From JAPPHA01 sp965220985 (lineage in GTDB: Bacteria > Pseudomonadota > Alphaproteobacteria > Rhodobacterales > Rhodobacteraceae), in assembly GCA_965220985.1 (NCBI GenBank), contig OZ244854.1, forward strand, positions 4,030,001-4,094,000: 64,000 bases of DNA, given 5' to 3'. The position numbers and the translations under genes are program-made. Position 1 is the stretch's first letter. The number at the start of each line of letters is the position of its first letter. The notes under the pieces are model-generated. The model searched no databases and was not told the DNA's origin. It saw only the letters and a program-made list of their open reading frames with translations. Below, piece by piece: positions 8,735 through 18,393 of this stretch.

Positions 8735-10480
8735 ATGAACATATTTCTCGACATACGAACGCTCGTCACCGACACGATCGCCACGCTGGTCTCATCGGGA
8801 GTCCTGCCCCCCGAGGTCGACACCGGACCGGTAACACTCGAGACACCGCGCGATCCATCGCATGGCGACATGTCGACCAATGCAGCGCTCGTTCTGGCCC
8901 GTTCCGCGAGAACCAAGCCACGACAGCTCGCCGAACAGCTCGCAACAGTCCTTGAGACCGACCATCGGGTCCAGTCGATCGACATCGCGGGGCCCGGCTT
9001 CATCAATCTCACGCTGACGCCTTCAGCATGGCGCGCCAGCATTCCCGCAGCGCTGAATTCCGGCAATTCCTTCGGTCGCCCCGATCTCGGCAAGGGTCGT
9101 TCCGCGAATGTCGAGTTCGTGTCAGCGAACCCCACCGGCCCATTGCATGTTGCCCATGCGCGGGGCGCGGCGTTCGGCGACGCGCTCGCGAACCTGCTCG
9201 ACTTCGCCGGATATGACGTGACTCGGGAGTACTACGTCAATGACGGCGGGGCACAGGTCGAGGTTCTCGCGCGCTCGGCCTACCTCAGGTATCTCGAGGC
9301 CAACGGCAGGGCAGTGGAATTTGCCGCCGACGGCTATCCCGGCGACTACCTCATTCCGGTCGGCGAGGCCCTGTACGAGACCTACGGTGACCGGTTCGTG
9401 GACGAGCCGGAATCCGAGTGGCTCGACCTGTTCAGGGAGTTCGCCACCGGCAAGATGATGGACATCATCCGCGACGATCTCGCCGCCCTCGGGATTCGGA
9501 TGGATGTCTTTTTCTCCGAGCGATCGCTCTACGATGACGGCCGAATCGATGATGCGCTGCGCGCGCTGGACGAGCGGGGTCTGATCTACCGCGGCCGCCT
9601 CGAACCGCCGCTCGGCAAGAGCAACGACGAATGGGAATCAAGGGAACAGACCCTGTTCAGATCGACCGATCACGGCGATGACATGGACCGGGCAATCCGC
9701 AAGCACGACGGAAGCTGGACGTATTTCGCGCCGGACATCGCCTATCATCATGACAAGATTCTTCGCGGCTTCGACGAGCTGATCAACGTCTTCGGCTACG
9801 ACCATGGCGGCTACGTCAAGCGGATCACCGCCGTTGTCGCCGCCCTGTCGGACCAGCGCGTTCCCATCGATATCCGCCTCGTGCAACTGGTGCGGCTCCT
9901 CGCCGGATCAAAGCCGATCAAGATGTCCAAGCGGGCGGGAACCTTCGTCACCCTGCGCCAACTGGTCGACGAGGTGGGACCCGACGTGGCGCGCTTCGTG
10001 ATGCTGACCAGGAAAAACGACGTTCCCCTGGACTTCGATCTGGAACTCGTTCGGCAGCAGACCCGCGACAATCCAGTCTTCTACGTCCAGTACGCCCACG
10101 CCCGAATCTGCTCGGTTCTCAAGAAAGCGGCAGCCGAAGGAATCGATGTCTCCGATTCCTCCCTTGCGGACGCGCGCATCGATCTGGTCGGACATGAAGC
10201 GGAGCTGGCACTGATCCGACGGATCGCGGGTTGGCCGCGCCAACTGGAACTGGCCGCCCGAAACCGCGAGCCGCACCGGATCGCATTCGCTCTTGGCGAC
10301 ATTGCCGCAGAGTTCCACAGCCTGTGGAACAGGAGCAAGACGCTGCCCGAACTGCATTTTCTCCAAAGCGACGATGTCGAGGGGACGCGAGCGCGGCTCG
10401 CCGTCTGCCGGGCCACAGCCATTGCAATTTCAACCGGACTTGGTATCATGGGCGTGACCCCTGTTGAGGAAATGCGTTAA
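8735..10480 (+). CDS. argS: Arginine--tRNA ligase
   Basis: A 581-residue class Ia aminoacyl-tRNA synthetase that charges tRNA-Arg. Shown by the HIGH-type signature ANPTGPLHVAHARG near residue 130, the KMSKR-type loop (IKMSKRAGTF near residue 396), an N-terminal Arg-tRNA synthetase domain (THGDMSTNAAL-like segment, here SHGDMSTNAALVLARSA), and the C-terminal DALR anticodon-binding domain (YVQYAHARICSVL onward). Length is typical. It lies 28 bases after dgt and upstream of the SPOR protein, with which it is probably cotranscribed. Confidence 0.96.
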   Translation: MNIFLDIRTLVTDTIATLVSSGVLPPEVDTGPVTLETPRDPSHGDMSTNAALVLARSARTKPRQLAEQLATVLETDHRVQSIDIAGPGFINLTLTPSAWRASIPAALNSGNSFGRPDLGKGRSANVEFVSANPTGPLHVAHARGAAFGDALANLLDFAGYDVTREYYVNDGGAQVEVLARSAYLRYLEANGRAVEFAADGYPGDYLIPVGEALYETYGDRFVDEPESEWLDLFREFATGKMMDIIRDDLAALGIRMDVFFSERSLYDDGRIDDALRALDERGLIYRGRLEPPLGKSNDEWESREQTLFRSTDHGDDMDRAIRKHDGSWTYFAPDIAYHHDKILRGFDELINVFGYDHGGYVKRITAVVAALSDQRVPIDIRLVQLVRLLAGSKPIKMSKRAGTFVTLRQLVDEVGPDVARFVMLTRKNDVPLDFDLELVRQQTRDNPVFYVQYAHARICSVLKKAAAEGIDVSDSSLADARIDLVGHEAELALIRRIAGWPRQLELAARNREPHRIAFALGDIAAEFHSLWNRSKTLPELHFLQSDDVEGTRARLAVCRATAIAISTGLGIMGVTPVEEMR

Positions 10481-10561
10481 GCACAAAACAAAATTAATCG
10501 CATTTGGGGGTTGGAGCAGTCAGTCACGCCATATATGGTGTGCAGCAATGAGGCAGGCGCA

Positions 10562-11419
10562 GTGAACTCCCGGTACGACAGCGGTGTGGGGACAGGACCC
10601 TCCACGCCGGCAAAGTCGCAAAAAAAGACAGGCTCCCGACGTGCGGGACGCCTGACGGTCCTGCTCAGCTGGTGCGGAGCACTGGTCTCGGTCGCGGTGA
10701 TGTCCGGGGTCGGCTACTGGGCCACGAACCTCTCTTCGCGAGATCCCTCCGACATTCCCGTCGTGCGTTCGATGGAAGGCCATGCAAGGACCCGTCCGAT
10801 CGATCCTGGCGGATTGAGCGTGGAAAACCAGGGCCTTTCGATCAACCAGGTCATCGAATCAGGGATCGCGGCAGAGGCTTCGGACACGATCATACTCGCG
10901 CCCGGCTCGATGCCGCTGCAACCCGAGGACATGGTCAGAACGGGCGCCAATGCAACCCCGACCAACGAACCGAACACGATCGAGGCCAGCAGTTCCGATG
11001 CTGTCGAGGTTCTCGGCTTGACGGACACGCAGCAGGCCGAGGTTTCAGTTGACGAGGTTGAACCGGTGGTCGAACCAGCGTTGGTTGCGGAGCCAGCGGA
11101 GGATGCCCCGAATGCGGCGACCCTGCCGCGTCCACGTCCAAACGCGATCAAGATTGCGTCGCTTCGCGACGGCACGCTGGTTGTCCATCTCGGCTCCTAC
11201 GGCAGTTATGAAACTGCCGAAGAGGAACGGCGGCGACTGATCGACAACCACGGCGACCTCATCGGCAATCGCCCGACCATGATTCAGCCCACCGAGGACA
11301 GCGGCGTCACCTCCTACAAGATCGCTGCTGTCGGGTTCGAGGACCGAGTGGATTCCAGAAACCTGTGCACTTCGCTTCTCGAGCGAGGAACGCAGTGCAT
11401 TCCGGTCCAGAAGCGTTGA
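10562..11419 (+). CDS. SPOR-domain inner-membrane protein
   Basis: About 285 residues: a short cytosolic stretch, one transmembrane helix (LTVLLSWCGALVSVAVMSGVGYWATNL), a long acidic and proline-rich periplasmic linker, and a C-terminal SPOR domain (about the last 75 residues, LVVHLGSYGSYETAEEERRRL to the end). SPOR domains bind denuded glycan strands of septal peptidoglycan, so a role at the division site is likely. The frame opens at TTG 10511 and has ATG 10535; I prefer GTG 10562 because GAGG sits eight bases upstream, but the choice is uncertain. Its stop overlaps the nagZ start by one base (TGATG), indicating translational coupling. Confidence 0.8.
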   Translation: MNSRYDSGVGTGPSTPAKSQKKTGSRRAGRLTVLLSWCGALVSVAVMSGVGYWATNLSSRDPSDIPVVRSMEGHARTRPIDPGGLSVENQGLSINQVIESGIAAEASDTIILAPGSMPLQPEDMVRTGANATPTNEPNTIEASSSDAVEVLGLTDTQQAEVSVDEVEPVVEPALVAEPAEDAPNAATLPRPRPNAIKIASLRDGTLVVHLGSYGSYETAEEERRRLIDNHGDLIGNRPTMIQPTEDSGVTSYKIAAVGFEDRVDSRNLCTSLLERGTQCIPVQKR

Positions 11420-12435
11420 TGAAGCCGGCACGAGCCTGCGTGTTCGGATGCGAGGGGCCGCAGCTGACGGCCTGGGAGCGGCAATTCTATGCCGATGCCG
11501 ACCCGTGGGGGTTCATCCTCTTTGCTCGCAATGTCGTTGAACCGGATCAGCTCCGCGCACTGACCAGCGATCTGCGCTCGTCTGTCGGTCGCAACGCGCC
11601 GGTGTTCATCGACCAGGAAGGCGGTCGCGTGGGTCGGCTTCGTTCGCCGCACTGGCAGGAATGGGAACCGCCGCTCGACGAACTCGGCGCCGTCGGGATC
11701 GACGAGGCAAAACGCCTGGTTCGGCGACGCTATGCGCACATTGCCAAAGAGCTCCGCGACATCGGCATCGATGGCAACTGCGTGCCGGTGCTCGACATCG
11801 CCTTCGACCATACACATCACATCTTGCGAAACCGTTGCCTCGGCGACGAGCCGCACCGGATCGCGATTCTAGGTCGCATCGCCGCCGAAACCCTGCTCGA
11901 CGCCGGGATCATTCCCGTTATCAAGCACATGCCCGGCCAGGGCCGCGCCCACCAGGACAGTCACCTGGAATTGCCGGTCGTCGATGCGGACTTCGAGACG
12001 CTGTCAACGACGGACTTCGTTCCCTTCAAGCAACTCTCGGACATGCCCGTCGGTATCACGGCCCATGTCCTCTACCTGTCGATCGACGCCGATTCTTGTG
12101 GCACCCTGTCGCCTCGCATCCACCACCTCATCCGCAAGGAGATCGGATTCTCGGGCCTGTTGATGACCGACGATCTGTCGATGCAGGCCCTCGGGTCCGG
12201 GCCGGCAAAGGCCGCCAAGGCCGCGATCGAGGCCGGGTGCGACATCGCGCTCCACTGCAACGGGAATCGGGGGGAAATGACCGGAGTTGCCGAAGCTGTT
12301 CCGTTGCTGGACGACAAAGGAATGGCCAGGACAGCCCGAGCGCTACGGGCCCGTGACCATCGAACAGCATCCGGTGCCCCGTCAGATGTCGACGCCTCGA
12401 CAACCGAACGCATGGCGGAGGCATCCCATGGATAG
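11419..12435 (+). CDS. nagZ: Beta-N-acetylhexosaminidase NagZ
   Basis: A 338-residue GH3 enzyme of cell-wall recycling that removes GlcNAc from cytosolic GlcNAc-anhydroMur-peptides. The DQEGGRVGRLR motif, the loop HMPGQGRAHQDSH (residues 170-182) and the nucleophile segment LLMTDDLSMQAL (Asp about 249-250) match NagZ. The flexible-loop DSH, which holds the general acid-base histidine, is intact. The usual PGHG reads PGQG here. The start ATG overlaps the previous stop, and the 3' end overlaps scpA by eight bases; the order SPOR-nagZ-scpA-scpB is conserved in alphaproteobacteria. Confidence 0.92.
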   Translation: MKPARACVFGCEGPQLTAWERQFYADADPWGFILFARNVVEPDQLRALTSDLRSSVGRNAPVFIDQEGGRVGRLRSPHWQEWEPPLDELGAVGIDEAKRLVRRRYAHIAKELRDIGIDGNCVPVLDIAFDHTHHILRNRCLGDEPHRIAILGRIAAETLLDAGIIPVIKHMPGQGRAHQDSHLELPVVDADFETLSTTDFVPFKQLSDMPVGITAHVLYLSIDADSCGTLSPRIHHLIRKEIGFSGLLMTDDLSMQALGSGPAKAAKAAIEAGCDIALHCNGNRGEMTGVAEAVPLLDDKGMARTARALRARDHRTASGAPSDVDASTTERMAEASHG

Positions 12436-13228
12436 ACTGCTGCTCGACGTTCCCCAGGATGACGCATTCGACGACGATGACGACGGCGTCGTCACCTCCG
12501 ACACGCTGATCGTCGATGTCAACGGATACGAAGGGCCGCTCGATCTTCTCTTGACGCTCGCCAGAAAGCAGAAGGTCGATCTGCGCATGATTTCCGTGCT
12601 CGATCTGGCCAACCAGTACCTGCTGTTCATCGAACACCTCAACCGCAGCCGGATCCGTCTTGCTGCCAGCTATCTGGTGATGGCCGCTTGGCTTGCCTAT
12701 CTCAAGTCACGGCTGCTGCTTCCGGTCGACTCCGACGACAACGAGGTCGATGCCGAGGAACTCGCATCGAGACTCGCCCTTCAACTTGAGCGGCTCCAGG
12801 CCATGCGTAAATGCGGCGCACAACTGATGGCGCGGGACCGACTGGGGAAGGATTTCTTCTCGCGGGGAAGCCCCGAAGTCGTCGAGGAGCGGCGCAACGT
12901 CAAATTGACCGCATCCATTCTGGACCTTCTGCAGGCCTACGCCCGTGTCCGCACCCGCGACGATTTCAAGCCGCTGCGTCATACCCGGACCCAGATTCTG
13001 ACAGTCGAACAGGCGCTGGAGCAGCTTCGACCGCTGTTTCAGCAGGCACTGGAGTGGGACGACCTGCTGGGGTTCCTTCCCAAGTCATGGCTGGTCAACC
13101 GGACGCATCGGAGATCCGCGACCGCATCGACCTTTGCGGCAGCGCTCGAACTCGTCAAGCGCGGCCAGATCGAAATCCGTCAGTCGGAATCGTTCGCCGA
13201 AATTCAGGTTCGTGCCAGGAGACAGTGA
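12428..13228 (+). CDS. scpA: Segregation and condensation protein A
   Basis: A 266-residue kleisin that bridges SMC heads and, with ScpB, condenses and helps segregate the chromosome. After a short acidic N-terminus come the ScpA hallmarks: YEGPLDLLLTLARKQKVDL, YLVMAAWLAYLKSRLLLP and the C-terminal winged-helix region ending in GQIEIRQSESFAEIQV. I start at ATG 12428, which overlaps nagZ by eight bases; the frame is open further upstream but inside nagZ. scpB begins one base after its stop. No smc gene is in the window. Confidence 0.93.
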   Translation: MDRLLLDVPQDDAFDDDDDGVVTSDTLIVDVNGYEGPLDLLLTLARKQKVDLRMISVLDLANQYLLFIEHLNRSRIRLAASYLVMAAWLAYLKSRLLLPVDSDDNEVDAEELASRLALQLERLQAMRKCGAQLMARDRLGKDFFSRGSPEVVEERRNVKLTASILDLLQAYARVRTRDDFKPLRHTRTQILTVEQALEQLRPLFQQALEWDDLLGFLPKSWLVNRTHRRSATASTFAAALELVKRGQIEIRQSESFAEIQVRARRQ

Positions 13229-13229
13229 C

Positions 13230-13904
13230 ATGGATGACCTCTATCACCCAGCAATCCACGATCACGTTGATCCAGAGGATCGCAGCCCGTCGATGGACGA
13301 GCAAGAGCGAATGGTCGAAGCGATCCTGTTCGCGACGCCCGAGCCGATGACCGTGCCGCAAATCAGAAGCCGGTTGCCGCATGGGTGCGATCCGGTGGCC
13401 GCCATTGCGGGGCTCGTCGAACGCTATGACGGACGCGGCGTACGCCTCGCGCGCGTCGGCAACGCATGGGCTTTCAGAACGGCCCCGGACCTCGGCTACC
13501 TGATGCAACCCGAAACCGTCGTGCAGCGCAAGCTGTCTCGCGCCGCCGTCGAAACCCTCGCGATCATCGCCTATCACCAGCCGGTCACTAGAGCCGACAT
13601 CGAACAAATCCGAGGCGTGACCGTTTCGCGCGGCACCATCGACATCCTGCTCGAACTCGGCTGGATCAAGCTGGGCCAGCGTCGAGAAAGCCCCGGCAGG
13701 CCAGTCACGTTCGTGATCACGTCGCAGTTCCTCGACCATTTCGGTCTGTCGAGCCCGCGCGATCTCCCGGGCCTCAAAGAACTGCGAGAAACGGGATTGC
13801 TCGAAGGCCAACCGGCGGTTCGGGTCACCGACGAGGCCGGGCAAGATGAGACTGAGCAGGATGAGACCCCCGAATCCGTCGATCAGGATCGCATCGCCGC
13901 TTGA
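13230..13904 (+). CDS. scpB: Segregation and condensation protein B
   Basis: A 224-residue dimeric double winged-helix protein that binds ScpA in the SMC condensin complex. Diagnostic segments: QERMVEAILFATPEPMTV at the start of the first domain, the conserved ETLAIIAYHQPVTRADIEQIRGV, and LGWIKLGQRRESPGRPVTFV in the second winged helix. The C-terminal tail is acidic and variable, as usual. ATG 13230 follows the scpA stop by one base, so translation is probably coupled. tatABC, which often follows in alphaproteobacteria, is absent; the next gene is convergent. Confidence 0.93.
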   Translation: MDDLYHPAIHDHVDPEDRSPSMDEQERMVEAILFATPEPMTVPQIRSRLPHGCDPVAAIAGLVERYDGRGVRLARVGNAWAFRTAPDLGYLMQPETVVQRKLSRAAVETLAIIAYHQPVTRADIEQIRGVTVSRGTIDILLELGWIKLGQRRESPGRPVTFVITSQFLDHFGLSSPRDLPGLKELRETGLLEGQPAVRVTDEAGQDETEQDETPESVDQDRIAA

Positions 13905-14007
13905 GGCCCCGAACATCCGCCGTTCGTCCCGGGGAATCCGACCTGACGACAATTGATCGTTCGAATCAATGCGAACGACGTCGATCGTCCGATGTTGAGC
14001 CGCGAAT

Positions 14008-14874
14008 TCAGGTCGATTCCTGTTTCAGTCCGAATCGCTTGATCTCGTAGGGTCGTCCATGGCTGAGCGAGGGAATCCGCGACCGCGCCAGTTCGACCAT
14101 GCCGAGATCAAGATCGATGGTCGCCTGGGCCGGCCCGTCTCCGCCAAGATCGAGAACGACCTCTCCCCACGGATCGACGACCAGCGAGTGGCCATGGGTT
14201 TCGCGCCCGTCGGCATGTCGACCGACCTGGGCTGATGCAATGACCCAGACGCCGTTCTCGATGGCCCGCGCCCTCAGGAGAACCTCCCAATGCGCCCGCC
14301 CGGTCGGCACGGTGAAGGCGGATGGAACAAACACGACGGTCGCGCCGCTCTTGCAGTAGTCCCTGTAAAGGTAAGGGAAGCGAACATCGTAGCAGATCGA
14401 CAGCCCCCAAGGCCCCCATGGCGTGTCGGCAAGAAACGCCTCGGTTCCGGCATCGTAGCGCCTTGATTCTCCTGTCGAATTCTTGCCATCGAGACAAATG
14501 TCGAAGAGATGAATCTTGTCGTAGACCCCCCGCGTTCGACCCTTGTTGTCGAGCAGGACGGATCGGTTGAGGAATCTTTCGCCTGGCGCCTTGACGGGGG
14601 TTGAACCGATATGGACCCAGAGGTCGTGCCGCGCGGCCTGGTGCCGGCACGCCTTGATATAAGGATCGTCATCAGCCCAGGTCACGTGCCGACTCGCGTC
14701 GCGCCCGTCCTGGTTCATCAGCCCCGAGACTTCCGGCAAGGCGAGCAGGTCTGCGCCCTCATCGCCGGCTGCGGCGGCGGCAGCCTCCATGGATTCGATG
14801 TTGGCATCGTGGCGGTTCGACGACGTCATCTGCGCCACCGACACCCTCAAGACGTTTGGATTGCCGGCTTTCAT
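14008..14874 (-). CDS. Nitrilase-superfamily amidase, Nit2/deaminated-glutathione-amidase-like
   Basis: A 288-residue carbon-nitrogen hydrolase. The catalytic triad is visible: Glu48 in LLALPEVSG, Lys120 in GVYDKIHLFD and Cys161 in LSICYDVRFP. The YDKIHLFD and CYDVRFP contexts fit the Nit1/Nit2 branch, which repairs deaminated glutathione or hydrolyses omega-amides of 2-oxo acids. It is a cytosolic enzyme without a signal peptide. Three bases separate it from the downstream end of the C26 hydrolase gene, so the two minus-strand amide hydrolases are probably cotranscribed. The exact substrate is not decidable from sequence. Confidence 0.87.
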   Translation of the reverse strand: MKAGNPNVLRVSVAQMTSSNRHDANIESMEAAAAAAGDEGADLLALPEVSGLMNQDGRDASRHVTWADDDPYIKACRHQAARHDLWVHIGSTPVKAPGERFLNRSVLLDNKGRTRGVYDKIHLFDICLDGKNSTGESRRYDAGTEAFLADTPWGPWGLSICYDVRFPYLYRDYCKSGATVVFVPSAFTVPTGRAHWEVLLRARAIENGVWVIASAQVGRHADGRETHGHSLVVDPWGEVVLDLGGDGPAQATIDLDLGMVELARSRIPSLSHGRPYEIKRFGLKQEST

Positions 14875-14877
14875 GAC

Positions 14878-15651
14878 TCAGTCGGCCGACTTTGGTTGGG
14901 TCGCCTCCCTCAACGCTTCCGCGAATGCCTCGTAGAGCAGACGAGAGACCGGATCATGCGAAGCGCGCCACTCGGGATGCCATTGAACGGCGAGAGCGAA
15001 TCCGGGAGCATCCTCGACTCGAATGGCCTCCTCGGTACCGTCCGGAGCGCGGCCCTCGACGATGATGCGCGCACCCGGCTCCTTGATCCCCTGCCCGTGC
15101 AGGGAATTCGTCGTGACCGTGGTCGAGCCAAAGATCCGAGCGAATACTCCGCCTTCGTCGAGCGTGACGTCATGCCTGTGCGCGAATTTTTCGACGATGG
15201 TTCCGTCCGGCGGCATTCGGTGATTCATCCGCCCCGGCAGATCGCGTATCTCGGGATGCAGGGTTCCGCCATAGGCGACATTCATCTCCTGGAACCCGCG
15301 ACAGATGCCAAGAACGGGTTTTCCCGCGTCGACCGCCGCCCTGATCAGCGGCAGCGCCAGCCTGTCGCGTGCCCGGTCGAACTTCCCGTGCGCGTCAGTC
15401 GGCTCCTCCCCGTACTCCTCCGGATGAACGTTCGGACGCGCACCCGTGAAGACGAAACCGTCGCACACGTCGAGAATGTCATCGACCGCATTGACATGGG
15501 GCAACGACGGCAGGATCACCGCAACTGCGCCGACAACGTCGGAAATCGCCTCGATATTGTGAACGCCGCTCGCCTGGACCGGATACTCTCCATCGATCAG
15601 ATATCCGTTTCCGCTGACACCAACGACAGGTTTTCTCCTGGCCATTGTCAT
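14878..15651 (-). CDS. Class I glutamine amidotransferase-like hydrolase (peptidase C26)
   Basis: A 257-residue member of the gamma-glutamyl-gamma-aminobutyrate hydrolase (PuuD) family. The nucleophile is Cys117 in LGICRGFQEM, and the catalytic His-Glu pair is in VQWHPEW near residue 225. The early GFVFTGARPNVHPEEYGEEP also fits the family. Members cleave gamma-glutamyl amides, as in putrescine catabolism, but no puuABC genes are nearby, so the substrate is open. It is the upstream partner of the nitrilase-family gene (three-base gap) and lies 87 bases downstream of malate synthase on the same strand. Confidence 0.86.
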   Translation of the reverse strand: MTMARRKPVVGVSGNGYLIDGEYPVQASGVHNIEAISDVVGAVAVILPSLPHVNAVDDILDVCDGFVFTGARPNVHPEEYGEEPTDAHGKFDRARDRLALPLIRAAVDAGKPVLGICRGFQEMNVAYGGTLHPEIRDLPGRMNHRMPPDGTIVEKFAHRHDVTLDEGGVFARIFGSTTVTTNSLHGQGIKEPGARIIVEGRAPDGTEEAIRVEDAPGFALAVQWHPEWRASHDPVSRLLYEAFAEALREATQPKSAD

Positions 15652-15738
15652 TGCCGTCTCACCAAAGCGACCATCGCCGATTGACCTTGCCGGTGCGCGG
15701 CAACCGATGTCCCGTTGCGGTTCGGGTCGCGAACTCTT

Positions 15739-17922
15739 TCAGGCATGATCCGAGGCATCGCCGACCGTTCCTTCGAGCACCTGCAGTCGCCGTGCGTGGA
15801 GAGCGGGTTCGGTGTACCCGGACGGCGCCTCCACGCCCCCGAAAACGAGATCACAGGCCGCCGCAAATGCCAGCCCGTCGTAATCTGGCGCCATCGGCCT
15901 GTAGTCGGGATCACCGGCGTTCTGGGCATCGACCTTGACGGCCATGCGGCGCAACGCATCCATCACTTGCTCTCGTGTCACCACCCCGTGATGAAGCCAG
16001 TTGGCCAACATCTGCGACGAGATTCTGCAGGTGGCCCGATCCTCCATCAAGGCAACGTCGTTGATGTCGGGAACCTTTGAGCAGCCGACGCCCTGGTCGA
16101 CCCACCGGACGACATAACCGAGAATCCCTTGCGCGTTGTTTTCGATCTCGGCCTGGATCTCCTCTGCAGACCAGTTGACGCCGTGCGCAAGCGGAACCGT
16201 CAACAGATCGTTCAGCGTCCCGCGCGAGCCCTCCGCCGCGATTTCCTTTTGCCGTTCGAAAACATCCACGTCATGATAATGCGTCGCGTGCAGCGTCGCG
16301 GCCGTCGGGCTCGGAACCCATGCACAGTTCGCGCCCGCGAGCGGGTGGTTGGACTTCTGCTCGAGCATGTCACCCATCAGATCGGATGCTGCCCACATGC
16401 CCTTGCCGATCTGGGCGCGGCCGGAAAACCCGCAGGCAAGGCCGATGTCGACGTTGCGATCCTCGTAGGAACTGATCCATGGCTGCGTCCGGATGTCGTT
16501 CTTCCGCAGGAACGGTCCGGCTTCCATGGCCGTGTGAATCTCGTCGCCCGTTCGGTCGAGAAACCCGGTGTTGATGAACGCGACTCGCTCCCGCGCCTCG
16601 TGAATGCACGCCTTGAGGTTGACCGATGTCCGGCGTTCCTCGTCCATGATGCCGATCTTCACCGTGTTGGACGGAAGCTCGAGCACGCTCTCGATCTTCG
16701 AAAAGACACGGTTGACGTGGGCGACTTCGTCCGGCCCGTGCAGTTTCGGAACCACGACATAGACCGATCCCTTTCGCGAGTTCCTGCCGCCGTGGGTCGA
16801 ATCGAGGTCGTGTCGCGCAATCATAACCGTGCACATGCCGTCAATCAGCGATTCGTGGACTTCCCTGCCTTCCCGATCGAGGATCGCAGGATTGGTCATC
16901 AGCAACCCGACATTGCGGACCAGCAACAAGGACGTCCCGCGCAGGGTGACGAAATGTCCGTAACGATTGGTATGCACGATGTCGTCATTCAATTGGCGGC
17001 GATGCACGCGGCCTGCCTTCTCGAAGCTCGCCACGAGCGTGCCGTTCATGAGCCCGAGCCAGTTTCGATAGACGGCGGTCTTTTCGGCCGCATTCACGGC
17101 TGCGACCGAGTCCTCGCAATCGACGATGGTCGTCAGCGCGGATTCGAGCACGATGTCCGAAATGCCGGCCTTGTCCGTGCGACCGATCGGATCTTTCGAA
17201 TCGAATCGGACAATGATGCGCAGCCCGTTGTTCCAGAAAACCGCCATGTCGGGACTGTTCGGGTTGCCCTGGTAACCGTGAAACTGCGAGTAATCCGACA
17301 ATGGATGATACAGGTGTCCAATGCGCGCCATCAGGTATTCGCCGGAAACGACGTAGCGGTCAACGTCGTGATGGCTGACACCTTCGAGTGGAATCGCCCG
17401 GTCGAGAAATTCGCGTCCCCAGCGGATGACCTTGGCGCCGTGATCTGGGTCATAGTCGCCATATGGCGCGTGCCCGAGGGCATCTGTCCCGTAAAGCGCA
17501 TCATAGAGGGATCCCCAACGCGCGTTGGCGGCATTGAGGGCGTATCGAGCGTTTGACGCAGGCACGACGAGTTGAGGCCCCGCCACCTTGGAGATCTCTT
17601 CGTCGATGTTCTGGGTCCTGATCCGAAAGTCAGGGACGTCGGGACACAGGTATCCGACTTCCTCCAGGAACGTCCTGGTCATTTCGGGAGTCACGTTCTG
17701 CCCGCGATGATCCCGATACCACTGGTCGATCTGGCCTTGCAGTTGATCGCGGTGGCGCAGAAGCGCTCGTTGCTGATCGCCGAATGTGTCGACGAGTTCG
17801 GCGAATCCGGACCAGAACCGCTCGGGTTCCACTCCAGTACCCGGCAACGCCTCGTGGTCGATGAAGTCGGCAAGTTCGCTGTCAACCTGCAACCCGGCTT
17901 TTTCTGTTCTTTCCACGGCCAT
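15739..17922 (-). CDS. glcB: Malate synthase G
   Basis: A 727-residue monomeric malate synthase that condenses glyoxylate with acetyl-CoA in the glyoxylate and glycolate pathways. Catalytic segments are intact: MIARHDLDSTHGGRNSRKGS, the Mg-binding GIMDEERRTSVNL (Glu) and FINTGFLDRTGDEIHT (Asp), and LMEDRATCRISSQ with the general base Asp. Length matches isoform G (about 720) and not isoform A (about 530). The frame is open upstream to 18123, but homology begins near MAVERTEKAGLQVDSEL, so ATG 17922 is chosen. No isocitrate lyase or glcDEF genes adjoin; an FAD-linked oxidase resembling GlcD lies about 11 kb away. Confidence 0.95.
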   Translation of the reverse strand: MAVERTEKAGLQVDSELADFIDHEALPGTGVEPERFWSGFAELVDTFGDQQRALLRHRDQLQGQIDQWYRDHRGQNVTPEMTRTFLEEVGYLCPDVPDFRIRTQNIDEEISKVAGPQLVVPASNARYALNAANARWGSLYDALYGTDALGHAPYGDYDPDHGAKVIRWGREFLDRAIPLEGVSHHDVDRYVVSGEYLMARIGHLYHPLSDYSQFHGYQGNPNSPDMAVFWNNGLRIIVRFDSKDPIGRTDKAGISDIVLESALTTIVDCEDSVAAVNAAEKTAVYRNWLGLMNGTLVASFEKAGRVHRRQLNDDIVHTNRYGHFVTLRGTSLLLVRNVGLLMTNPAILDREGREVHESLIDGMCTVMIARHDLDSTHGGRNSRKGSVYVVVPKLHGPDEVAHVNRVFSKIESVLELPSNTVKIGIMDEERRTSVNLKACIHEARERVAFINTGFLDRTGDEIHTAMEAGPFLRKNDIRTQPWISSYEDRNVDIGLACGFSGRAQIGKGMWAASDLMGDMLEQKSNHPLAGANCAWVPSPTAATLHATHYHDVDVFERQKEIAAEGSRGTLNDLLTVPLAHGVNWSAEEIQAEIENNAQGILGYVVRWVDQGVGCSKVPDINDVALMEDRATCRISSQMLANWLHHGVVTREQVMDALRRMAVKVDAQNAGDPDYRPMAPDYDGLAFAAACDLVFGGVEAPSGYTEPALHARRLQVLEGTVGDASDHA

Positions 17923-18393
17923 TCCACTCTCTGGATCGATTCCTGTGGGGCCCACCGACACGGCTGAGCCACGGGCGGTGGGTAGTGCAGTTTGCGGGGA
18001 TGGGCAACCATTCGGTTGGGGGATTCCTTTGCCGGTGTTCGCCCAATTCGGGGTCGATTGCGAACTCTTGGTGGCGGATCCCCCGCCCCGGCACCCGATG
18101 GACGCGTGACGGGCGGTCGCCATGCCGCATCGGCATCGCCAAAGTGATCAACGTGCGAACCAAGATCGCTGGTCCGGAACTCCGAATGGACTCCATCGCG
18201 TTCGGCGCGCGACGCTTGCACTGACCAGACGCCTTTTGTACGTGAGCGGATGACGGATGATCGCGCGTTCGAGGACGGATGCGAGGCCACGCATGCCTCG
18301 CGTTCCAGTGCGCGCGTTCTGGCAGACGGTTGACGATTCCGGCGGGATCAAGCGGGCCGTTTCTGGCAGGCGCGCACCATTGCGAAGACGAAG
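17923..18393. other. Intergenic region between divergent glcB and gatB
   Basis: About 470 bases carrying the promoters of two divergent genes. The glcB frame stays open for another 200 bases upstream, but the translation has no family resemblance. No tRNA, riboswitch or recognisable inverted repeat was found on reading both strands. Confidence 0.4.

Noticed and set aside
16129..17556. 475-codon plus-strand frame inside malate synthase G
   Set aside because: It mirrors the glcB codons; glcB has all catalytic motifs and the antisense translation shows none.
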